This document shows, piece after piece, positions 1 through 6,566 of a stretch of 13,000 nucleotides of DNA (position 1 is the stretch's first letter; each line of letters begins with the position of its first letter). Below the pieces are notes generated by a model. That model saw only the letters and a program-made list of their open reading frames with translations. It did not search any database and was not told where the DNA came from. The DNA lies in contig JBBDRV010000008.1 of NCBI GenBank assembly GCA_040905285.1, positions 1-13,000 on the forward strand, given 5' to 3'. Origin of the DNA: JBBDRV01 sp040905285. Its GTDB lineage: Bacteria; Bacteroidota; Rhodothermia; Balneolales; Balneolaceae. A program made the translations under genes and the position numbers.

Positions 1-1
1 G

Positions 2-1651
2 AAAAAACAGCTGAAATCTCACCTGAACGTCCTTTCTGAGTTTTTTGCGCCTTATGACATGAGGCAGCGCGGCTTCAGTGATCTGATCGGCCAGTTGAAG
101 CAGCAGAATCAGAAACTGGAAAAGGAGGTTAAACGCAGGAAAAGGTCGGAAGAAGAGTTAATCAGGAGCAAGAGATATTTCGAGCAGCTCATCGAAAATG
201 CTCTGGATATCATCACTGTTCTAAGCAGTGACGGACGGATCCTTTATGAAAGTCCGTCAGTCGAGCGGATTCTTGGCTACAGACCCGGGAATCTGGTAGG
301 CCGTAACGTATTTGACTACATTCACAGGGAGGATCTCGAAGAGGTGAGGCAACAGTTCGGGCGGCTGGCCGAAATCCCCGGCCGGTCACGGTCCTTTGAA
401 TTCCGTCTCAGACACAGGGATGGCAGATGGCGCTATATAGAAAGTATTGCGAAACATGTGGTGGATTTTGACGGCGAATCTGCAATTATTGTCAATTCGC
501 GGGATATAACCGACCGGGTCAGCGTACACAAAAAATTGATGGAGGCCCATGAGAGCCTGAAGAAAAGCAGACATAAGCTCGTTTCGGCACAGCGGATAGC
601 CCTTTTGGGGAGCTGGGAATGGGATATTACGGAAGACAAGCTGATATGGTCTGACGAGTTATGCGGAATTTACGGTATATCTGCCGCGGAGGCTCCGGAG
701 ACGTATGATGAATATCTGGAACGGCTGCATCCTGATGATCGGGAACTGGCCAGGAAGACCATAGAGAATGCATCCAAGGAAAAATCCGCGTTTGAATTTA
801 CATACCGGATCTATCGACCGGACGGATCGGCACGAATCCTGCATGCAAGAGGGGATCTTGTTACGGACGAAGAGGGCCGGCCGGTAAAAATGATCGGTAC
901 AGGGCAGGATGTCACCCGTATGAAAGAGGTGGAAAACAAGCTTCGGATATACAGTAAGGAACTGAGGAACCTCTCTGCAAAACAGAATATGATCCGGGAA
1001 GAGGAGAGAATACGGGTAGCCCGTGTCATTCATGATGAACTGGGCCAGATGCTGACCGTGTTAAAGATAGATATTTCCATTATGATGAAGCGTGCCGGAA
1101 AAGCCAGCGGACAGACACTGATGTCTACCATCACAAAGGGTATGGATGAATTTTCCGACAGGATCGACACGATCATTCAGTCGGTGCAGAGAATTACTGC
1201 GGAATTAAGGCCGGAAGTACTGGACGACCTCGGACTGGTGGAGGCGATTGAGTGGCAGGCCTCTGAATTTGAAAAACGGACAGGCATTCGCTTCCATTTT
1301 GCAATGGAAGCGGAACCCATGGATTTGCTGGATGAAGCTCGCTCCACGGCCATATTCAGGATTTTCCAGGAGACACTGACAAATATCCTCAGGCACTCCG
1401 AAGCGACAGAAGTTGATATACAGTTGAGGCAGGAAGATTCTTTTATTATTCTGCAGGTGAAGGATAACGGCAGGGGCATAGATCCTCATAAAATTGAGCA
1501 TTCCAATTCTCTGGGAATTATCGGCATGCGCGAGCGCAGTCAGTTTCTCGGCGGTGACATCTCATTTAAAAACGTGAACGGAACGCTGGTGACTTTAAAA
1601 ATACCGGTGAATCAACAGAATGTGACAGCGGATGCAGAGGGTGAAACATGA
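2..1651 (+). CDS. PAS-PAS sensor histidine kinase (HisKA_3 class), 5' end outside window
   Basis: Sensor kinase of a two-component system, predicted to autophosphorylate and pass phosphate to the response regulator encoded 19 nt downstream. Numbered from the first in-window ATG (59): a short basic coiled-coil stretch (about 10-45), PAS domain 1 (about 40-155, ending in SRDITDR), PAS domain 2 of the PAS_3 type (about 172-292, with LGSWEWD and TGQDVTR), then a dimerisation/phosphoacceptor helix with ARVIHDELGQ, phosphoacceptor His325. The ATPase domain follows: N-box around 437-446 (ETLTNILRHS), DNGRGID at 469-475, and a G-box with LGIIGMRER near 485-492. This His-Asp-Glu-Leu-Gly-Gln box is typical of NarX/DesK-like kinases that work with LuxR-type regulators. 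The frame is open to the window's left edge and ATG 59 has no visible ribosome-binding site, so the true start is probably upstream and more N-terminal sequence is missing. No membrane segment is present in the visible part. The signal sensed is unknown. Confidence 0.9.
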   Translation, partial: KKQLKSHLNVLSEFFAPYDMRQRGFSDLIGQLKQQNQKLEKEVKRRKRSEEELIRSKRYFEQLIENALDIITVLSSDGRILYESPSVERILGYRPGNLVGRNVFDYIHREDLEEVRQQFGRLAEIPGRSRSFEFRLRHRDGRWRYIESIAKHVVDFDGESAIIVNSRDITDRVSVHKKLMEAHESLKKSRHKLVSAQRIALLGSWEWDITEDKLIWSDELCGIYGISAAEAPETYDEYLERLHPDDRELARKTIENASKEKSAFEFTYRIYRPDGSARILHARGDLVTDEEGRPVKMIGTGQDVTRMKEVENKLRIYSKELRNLSAKQNMIREEERIRVARVIHDELGQMLTVLKIDISIMMKRAGKASGQTLMSTITKGMDEFSDRIDTIIQSVQRITAELRPEVLDDLGLVEAIEWQASEFEKRTGIRFHFAMEAEPMDLLDEARSTAIFRIFQETLTNILRHSEATEVDIQLRQEDSFIILQVKDNGRGIDPHKIEHSNSLGIIGMRERSQFLGGDISFKNVNGTLVTLKIPVNQQNVTADAEGET

Positions 1652-1670
1652 GCCATTCACATGAGCGGGT

Positions 1671-2309
1671 ATGATAAAAGTAATGATTACCGACGATCAT
1701 CAGCTGATTCGTGAGGGGCTGAAGCAGATGGTTGAAGTGGATACCACGGATATAAAAGTTGTTCAGGAAGCTTGCAGCGCCGCGGAATCCCTGAAGGTCC
1801 TTTCGGAGGCTCTGCCGGATATTCTGGTGCTGGATATAGATATGCCGGGAAGAAACGGACTGGACGTACTAAAGGATATCAGGGGCCTCTATCCGTGGCT
1901 GCCGGTACTGGTACTGAGCATGCACCGGGAAGAGAGGTTTGCAATTCGTGCAATGAAAGCGGAAGCTTCGGGGTATCTCAACAAAAGCAGTATTGCAAAT
2001 GAACTGGTCCACGCGATCCGGCTGATTGTCCTGCAGAAAAAAAAATACATAAGTTCAAGTGTGGCAGAGCAGCTGGCCCAGCGGATAGACGGAAATTGTA
2101 AAAACATGCCGCATGAAAAGCTTACCGACAGGGAATTCCAGATTTTATGCATGATTGCCAACGGAAAGAAAAGCAGTGCGATTGCGGACGAATTGTCCCT
2201 CAGTATCCAGACAGTCCATACCTACAGAACACGGTTGAAACAGAAAATGAACCTGAATTCGAACGTCGATCTTACCTTGTATGCGATCCGCCAGAATTTA
2301 GTGGATTAA
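1671..2309 (+). CDS. NarL/LuxR-family response regulator
   Basis: DNA-binding response regulator of 212 aa, the normal length for the NarL/FixJ family, and the likely partner of the upstream HisKA_3 kinase. Receiver domain about 1-120: acidic pair Asp8/Asp9, phosphoacceptor Asp55 within VLDIDMPG, the switch Ser83 in LSMH, and the conserved Lys105 in LNKSS. A linker leads to a LuxR-type helix-turn-helix (about 148-208) that begins LTDREFQIL and contains the recognition-helix region SIQTVHTYRTRLKQKM. It starts 19 nt after the kinase stop, so the two are probably co-transcribed. The ribosome-binding site is weak (a purine-rich AGCGGG just before the ATG). Target genes cannot be determined. The nearby ATP-grasp cluster is a possible target, but no direct evidence links them. 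Confidence 0.92.
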   Translation: MIKVMITDDHQLIREGLKQMVEVDTTDIKVVQEACSAAESLKVLSEALPDILVLDIDMPGRNGLDVLKDIRGLYPWLPVLVLSMHREERFAIRAMKAEASGYLNKSSIANELVHAIRLIVLQKKKYISSSVAEQLAQRIDGNCKNMPHEKLTDREFQILCMIANGKKSSAIADELSLSIQTVHTYRTRLKQKMNLNSNVDLTLYAIRQNLVD

Positions 2310-2323
2310 CCGGGAGCCTGACC

Positions 2324-2351
2324 GTCCGGCCGTTACAGAGTCCCGGCCGAC
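2324..2351. terminator. Weak stem-loop between convergent genes
   Basis: GTC(C)GGCCG at 2324-2332 pairs with CGGCCGAC at 2344-2351, giving 8 base pairs with one bulged C and an 11-nt loop. It lies between the stops of the two convergent regulator genes (2309 and 2414). Neither side is followed by a T-run, so an intrinsic terminator is only possible. Confidence 0.25.
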
Positions 2352-2413
2352 AACCCGAGCCGATAACCAGAATAGTCCCGATTGGAACAGGCACAGAGCG
2401 GGGGCCTCTGATT

Positions 2414-2842
2414 TCAGGTTGTATTGCCATTCAATGTCGCTTTCAGGGTTTGAAGTTTCTCAAGGGTCAATGGCTTGGACAAAAAAGCCTGCACTCCGGG
2501 GTACCGGCGAGCCCTTGCCTCGTCATCCGGATTCACGGAAGAGGTGACAATAACAATATCGGGTTCGACAGATTCGGGCAGCGAGAGCTTGCTGAATTCT
2601 TCTAAAAATTCCCATCCGTCCATCACCGGCATATTCAGGTCCAGAAAGATTATGTCCGGTACAATCTCTCCCGACTCAACATCTGATTTGAGTGACGTTG
2701 TCAGTTTTTTGTAATATTCTATGGCTTGCTGGCCGTCATAAGCCGCAATAACTTCGTTACCAAAATTTACTTCATTCATCATTCTCTTATAGATATTCTG
2801 CATAATCAGGCTGTCCTCTATGCAGTGAATTTTTTGTACCAT
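2414..2842 (-). CDS. Stand-alone CheY-like response regulator receiver
   Basis: Single-domain receiver of 142 aa with no output domain, of the kind common in Bacteroidota-related genomes. From the chosen start: acidic pair Glu9/Asp10 (IEDS), phosphoacceptor Asp68 within FLDLNMPVMDGWEFLEE, Thr100 (IVTSS), and Lys123 in the LSKPL motif. The full receiver fold is covered and the last residues form the end helix. I placed the start at the ATG at 2842 because the receiver begins immediately after it (MVQKIHCIEDS). The frame stays open to an ATG at 2911, but those extra 23 residues resemble no known part of the fold. No Shine-Dalgarno is visible at either site. It converges on the NarL-type regulator and diverges from the ATP-grasp gene. 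It may act as a phosphate sink or relay, or by protein contact; the partner kinase is unknown. Confidence 0.88.
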   Translation of the reverse strand: MVQKIHCIEDSLIMQNIYKRMMNEVNFGNEVIAAYDGQQAIEYYKKLTTSLKSDVESGEIVPDIIFLDLNMPVMDGWEFLEEFSKLSLPESVEPDIVIVTSSVNPDDEARARRYPGVQAFLSKPLTLEKLQTLKATLNGNTT

Positions 2843-2941
2843 AGCTTGGGTTAACGTACAATTATCATTTAGAGCAGAAGGATCCGGCCGACCCGTGCAA
2901 ATTGCCTGCATGTTCTTAACTGCAGGAATCAGGTTCTACCG

Positions 2942-2988
2942 GCTTATCAGTTCGTCTCCGGACGGGAACATGATTAATACTGATAAGC
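2942..2988. repeat. Perfect 10-bp inverted repeat with nested hairpin
   Basis: GCTTATCAGT at 2942-2951 is the exact reverse complement of ACTGATAAGC at 2979-2988. The arms are 37 bp apart centre to centre (about 3.5 helical turns), with 27 nt between them. A second small hairpin (CGTC-TCCG-GACG, 2953-2964) lies inside the spacer. The placement between divergent genes would suit a dimer-binding operator or a structured leader; which one cannot be told from sequence. Confidence 0.5.
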
Positions 2989-3221
2989 TGACAAGAGATG
3001 TTCAAAATTTATCTGAATGAAATCCAGAACATTATCATTTGTATAAATAACCTTACAAATAAATAAAACCCGGCGGTGACGCACATCGTTCCGGGCACCT
3101 GAAATTGAAGCGGTCAGTCTGTTCTGTTGGAGCGGGAACGCAAATATGTTGTGTTGCAAAGTATCGGGAAGGCTGGCCAGTTCGTGCATATATTAATCTC
3201 AGACAATCTCAAAACACAGCC

Positions 3222-3225
3222 AGGA
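3222..3225 (+). promoter_or_regulatory. Ribosome-binding site that decides the ATP-grasp start
   Basis: AGGA lies 6 nt before the ATG at 3232. It is one of the few clear Shine-Dalgarno matches in the window, and it supports 3232 over the upstream in-frame TTG at 3127, which has none. Confidence 0.55.
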
Positions 3226-3231
3226 TACGAT

Positions 3232-4455
3232 ATGGGTAATCGAGTTGCACTGTTAGGATGGAGTCTGCCGGCCATAGAGAGCATGCAGAAAATGAATAAA
3301 CCGTATGTTGTGGTAAGTTTTCCTGAATTTGAAGCGCATGCCAAAGAGAATGATATTCCGTTTGAAGGGTGGGATTTCAGGGAATGGAATGAAAAATCCA
3401 ACAGTCTGCAGCTAAAAGAACAGCTTGATCGCCACCAGGTGGATTTTGCGGTGCCGCTGTACGAGGAAACAGTAGAATGGGCCGGAGCACTAAACTCCCT
3501 TTACAGAGAGGATCCGCGCCTGCTGAACCGTGCGTATCTGTTTCGCAACAAGGCCATCATGAAACGAAAAGCCATGCTTGCCGGTATCCGGGTCGGTCTT
3601 TTCGAGGAAGTCTACAACAGGGAGGGGGTCAAACAGTTTATGAAGCGGCTGAACGAAGCAAATCTCCAGCTGCCCGGTGAGGAGGATGCCTGGGTCCATT
3701 TGAAACCATTCAGTGCTGCGGGTACAGTCGGCCACAAACTGCTGAGATCTGAAAAAGACATTGAAGAAAAAGTGGTGGAGAAAGATTTCCCCTGCATGGT
3801 GGAGAGTCATCTGCCGGGACGGGAATTTTCCTGTGAAGCTTTTATTCACAACGGAAAAATCCGGTTTTTAAATATTACCGAGTATGTGAAGCTCGGTTAT
3901 TCCAATTTTGTCCCCGCAAGTCCCGAACTGGAGGAGAAACGGGCGGTGATCAGACAGGCAATGGACAAGCTTGTTCAGTCGTTTGGCATAGAGTACGGGA
4001 TGATTCATCCCGAATGGTTTTTGACAGAAGATAACACACTCAGTTTTGGAGAGGTCGCATGCCGTATTCCCGGAGGGCATATTTTTGAGCTGATAGAAAA
4101 GGCATACGGATTTGACCCTATACAGGGGCTTGTTCTTTGCAGTGAACCCGGAACCACGGAAGAGGAAATCAGAAATTTCTTCCCGGAGCGGGAAATTGCA
4201 GACGGACAGAGTTACGCGGGCAGCGTCATGGTTTATCCCCGGCCCGGACGTATCACACGGCTGCAAATCCCGGACGAGCTGAAGGAAGATCCATATTTTG
4301 AAGAACATACGCTTTACAGCCCGTCCGAGCATAAGGTGTCGGAGGAACGCGAGGGATTCGGCAACCATTACGGCACCGTCTTTTTCAACGGGGATGATCC
4401 CGGCCGTATGCGTGAACTGCTGAGGCATTACCAGGACACGGATTTTTATGCATAG
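3232..4455 (+). CDS. ATP-grasp domain ligase (carboxylate-amine ligase type)
   Basis: Predicted cytosolic ATP-dependent ligase of 407 aa that would activate a carboxylate as an acylphosphate and join it to an amine or thiol. From the ATG at 3232: an N-terminal pre-ATP-grasp domain (about 1-100) starting with a Rossmann-like strand (VALLGWS). The central ATP-grasp fold has an ATP-binding Lys in the WVHLKPFSAAGTVG segment (Lys158), the strand MVESHLPGREFSCEAF (Glu191 and Glu198 region), and a metal-binding end with FGEVACRIPGGHI (Glu274, Arg278, Gly281-Gly282). The C-terminal region (about 325-407) resembles the extra lobe of BacD/carbamoyl-phosphate-synthetase-like ligases. The Arg-Ile-Pro-Gly-Gly motif is typical of the amino-acid/peptide ligase branch. 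It is the first gene of a co-directional cluster with a papain-like protein and an alanine-racemase-family gene. Substrates are unknown; dipeptide or D-amino-acid ligation is a guess from its neighbours. Confidence 0.85.
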   Translation: MGNRVALLGWSLPAIESMQKMNKPYVVVSFPEFEAHAKENDIPFEGWDFREWNEKSNSLQLKEQLDRHQVDFAVPLYEETVEWAGALNSLYREDPRLLNRAYLFRNKAIMKRKAMLAGIRVGLFEEVYNREGVKQFMKRLNEANLQLPGEEDAWVHLKPFSAAGTVGHKLLRSEKDIEEKVVEKDFPCMVESHLPGREFSCEAFIHNGKIRFLNITEYVKLGYSNFVPASPELEEKRAVIRQAMDKLVQSFGIEYGMIHPEWFLTEDNTLSFGEVACRIPGGHIFELIEKAYGFDPIQGLVLCSEPGTTEEEIRNFFPEREIADGQSYAGSVMVYPRPGRITRLQIPDELKEDPYFEEHTLYSPSEHKVSEEREGFGNHYGTVFFNGDDPGRMRELLRHYQDTDFYA

Positions 4456-4483
4456 GAGCTGTCCGGCAGACACCCGGTTCTTT

Positions 4484-4525
4484 TAAATGCCCAGGGACTA
4501 CCCGTAAATGCCCAGGGACTACCCG
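4484..4525 (+). repeat. Perfect 21-bp tandem duplication
   Basis: Positions 4484-4504 and 4505-4525 are identical over 21 bases (core AAATGCCCAGGGACTACCC), head to tail with no spacer. They sit in the 102-nt gap between the ATP-grasp gene and the 659-aa gene. In the second copy an ATG at 4508 opens an 18-codon frame that ends at 4564, overlapping the start of the downstream gene; read in the frame of the ATP-grasp gene, past its stop, the same DNA gives a seven-residue repeat (NAQGLPV/NAQGLPE). A recent slippage duplication is the simplest origin; a role in the leader is possible. Confidence 0.85.
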
Positions 4526-4557
4526 AATTGGAATAAAACAGCAGGTTCACAGGCCAG

Positions 4558-6537
4558 ATGGTAAAAAACAGATCAATACCCGAAAATATCGAACAGAAGT
4601 TTTACGAACATCTTGAAAACCTGATCACGACGCCTCCTGTTCTGGCCGAACCCCACCTGAAAAAACTGCTCAGTACTCTGGATATTCTGACGGACAGCGA
4701 TGCCGGTATCCGGTTCCTTTATGACAATATCGTACGGCTGACGGAGGCGGGCCTCCTGGCTGATACGATGTGGGAGAAGCCGGCCAGACTGGTACCGGCG
4801 CTGGTGGGAGGCACATTGAAGGCAGGGGGGCAAAACACGATCTATGAAATCATCAGTGAACTGAGGATGGCTGCCATTGCCCGGGGAAAGCTGGAAAACA
4901 ACAGTTTCCGCGCCGGGAAAGCCCGTACGTTTCTTGAGGAGACGATGGTCAACAATCTGGATCTTATGTTTCCCTCATTTACCGGACAGGTCCAGCCTGC
5001 GGATGACAATATCCGGCATAAAATCAGCTCCCTTTTTTCTTTTCTCACGGAAATCATTCCCGTTGAAAGCATCAAAGGCCGGCTGTCTACTGAAATTGAA
5101 CTGATCTGCCTCCAGAGGCCGATTGTCACCGACCGTGTATTGCAAATTATCAGGACTGTAAAAGAAGAGTTTGATCTTAACCCGGAAAAAGAGGAGGACA
5201 AGCGCCTGCTTGAATTTGTTGACGCTGTGTTTGCACCTTCCCGGAAAGCCGGAGAGCTTGACGCGGACGGCTACAGGGACTACCTGAAGCAGGCTTCTGA
5301 CAATGAGCTTGAAAACGAATGCCGCCGGCTGTCATCTGCGATGCATGAAACGGGCCTTGCCACAGGGTATCATGCGTTGCTTCTACAGCGTGTTGCAGAA
5401 GAAAACGGGCTCATTAAAAAAGCTCTTGGACTGGGTGATGCAGGTAAAGCAGAACTGGATAAGCACCGTCAATTTGTAAAGGATCTGATTCGGCATGCCA
5501 TTCATGCCGATACCGCCCGCTCGTGCTACGGCCTTGCCAACCTTCTCGACCGGTCGCTTCTGTCACATCAGCCTGTAAAAAGCGGGCTGGAGCGATTGCT
5601 GGCTCTGGACCTGCATCCTGATGTTGGCGAATCCATAAGAAAGTCCAGGCCGGCCAGCCTGGTCGAACCCGCGTATATACTGGCAGCTGAATGCCTTGGA
5701 ATTCTGGGACAGCCCCTGGGGATTGGACAAGGCTGGAATCCCACATGCCAGGCGGCCCGCGGCATCAGCCTGTGGAGCAGTCATGCCCCGGGCAAATTGC
5801 TTCGGATGATAGAAAGTGCAGCCAAAGGCAACCGTCTCCGGATGCGTTTTGAAGGGCAGGAAATCAGCTCTGATACCCTGCTGCCGGGGCTGGCTAAAAA
5901 TCTGGACTACAACCTTGACGCGGTTTCCGTAGTTCTTGTACCCCATCTCGACAAAATCTACAATGAAATGATGAGAAGGGCTTCCAACCGTGGAGAAGAT
6001 CCCCACAAGTGGGTTAATCCCGCTATGTACGGACACTGGATACCGACAGGTTTTATCTCAGCCTACGATTATCTTTCGAATTCGATAAAGGATTATGAAA
6101 CGTTTATCAGAACCTTCTATGCAACTCACCATCCGGATTGCAACGGAGGGCACAATCTTGCCTACCCAAATCCGGTCGGAATCTTTCTTACGTCCTCTGC
6201 GGGGAAACTTATCGGTTTTCACGCGGTTTCTGTCCTGCGCGTCCGCAAAGTAAAAGGGCAGACGCGGGTATTCATGCTCAATCCGAATAATGAAGGCCGG
6301 CAGAGATGGCAGGATGATATCAAGCCCACAGTAGCCGGAAACGGGGAGCAGCCCGGTGAGTCCTCACTGCCTTTCCATCAGTTCGCCTCCCGGATCTATG
6401 CTTTTCACTACAACCCGGAGGATCTTGAGGATACCGGCAGGGTGGATTCTGAGGAAATCCGGAAAGTGGAGGATATTGCAAAAGGAAGCTGGGGAGAATC
6501 CTATACCTGGATCGAAGCGGCCGGTTATCCTGTATAA
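4558..6537 (+). CDS. Unrecognised 659-aa protein with a papain-like C-terminal signature
   Basis: I do not recognise a named family. The first 370 residues are charged and predominantly helical, with no signal peptide or membrane segment, so the protein should be cytosolic. The C-terminal half holds a pattern typical of clan CA cysteine peptidases and related transferases: Gln391 six residues before Cys397 (QGWNPTCQAARG, the same spacing as the oxyanion Gln and nucleophile Cys of papain), His555 at the start of a hydrophobic strand (GFHAVSVL), and Asn575 in FMLNPNNEG 20 residues later. A conserved-looking stretch rich in Trp, Tyr, His and Gly (about 484-535, including HKWVNPAMYGHW and HHPDCNGGH) lies between Cys and His. 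The gene follows the ATP-grasp gene by 102 nt and precedes the racemase by 29 nt, which suggests one operon. It could be a peptidase, amidase or acyl/peptidyl transferase acting on the ligase product. The catalytic reading comes from motif spacing only. The ribosome-binding site is weak. Confidence 0.75.
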   Translation: MVKNRSIPENIEQKFYEHLENLITTPPVLAEPHLKKLLSTLDILTDSDAGIRFLYDNIVRLTEAGLLADTMWEKPARLVPALVGGTLKAGGQNTIYEIISELRMAAIARGKLENNSFRAGKARTFLEETMVNNLDLMFPSFTGQVQPADDNIRHKISSLFSFLTEIIPVESIKGRLSTEIELICLQRPIVTDRVLQIIRTVKEEFDLNPEKEEDKRLLEFVDAVFAPSRKAGELDADGYRDYLKQASDNELENECRRLSSAMHETGLATGYHALLLQRVAEENGLIKKALGLGDAGKAELDKHRQFVKDLIRHAIHADTARSCYGLANLLDRSLLSHQPVKSGLERLLALDLHPDVGESIRKSRPASLVEPAYILAAECLGILGQPLGIGQGWNPTCQAARGISLWSSHAPGKLLRMIESAAKGNRLRMRFEGQEISSDTLLPGLAKNLDYNLDAVSVVLVPHLDKIYNEMMRRASNRGEDPHKWVNPAMYGHWIPTGFISAYDYLSNSIKDYETFIRTFYATHHPDCNGGHNLAYPNPVGIFLTSSAGKLIGFHAVSVLRVRKVKGQTRVFMLNPNNEGRQRWQDDIKPTVAGNGEQPGESSLPFHQFASRIYAFHYNPEDLEDTGRVDSEEIRKVEDIAKGSWGESYTWIEAAGYPV

Positions 6538-6566
6538 ACTTACACATACCAATCGATGTCAAGCAA

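Larger units (their letters stand above)
2843..3231. other. Divergent intergenic region, receiver gene / ATP-grasp gene
   Basis: This 389-nt stretch separates two divergently transcribed genes, so promoters for both should lie here. It contains a perfect 10-bp inverted repeat (annotated separately) and an AT-rich segment at about 3001-3070. The frame that continues upstream from the ATP-grasp gene reaches a TTG at 3127, but I treat that part as non-coding. I see no RNA gene and no confident promoter. Confidence 0.5.

Noticed and set aside
2147..2605. Open frame (152 codons) on the + strand spanning the two response regulator 3' ends
   Set aside because: It overlaps the LuxR helix-turn-helix of one gene and the C-terminus of the convergent receiver; the translation is low-complexity and without motifs.
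2843..2911. Extension of the stand-alone receiver to ATG 2911
   Set aside because: The 23 added residues are not part of a receiver fold; the start at 2842 leads straight into the first strand and acidic pair.
3127..3231. Extension of the ATP-grasp gene to a TTG at 3127
   Set aside because: It has no ribosome-binding site and the added 35 residues do not resemble an ATP-grasp N-terminus; ATG 3232 has AGGA at a good distance and begins directly with the first strand.
3868..4473. Open frame (201 codons) on the - strand opposite the ATP-grasp gene
   Set aside because: It lies under conserved ATP-grasp motifs and has no recognisable product.
4480..4530. Short CRISPR-like array
   Set aside because: There are only two units, adjacent with no spacer; this is a tandem duplication, and no cas gene is present.
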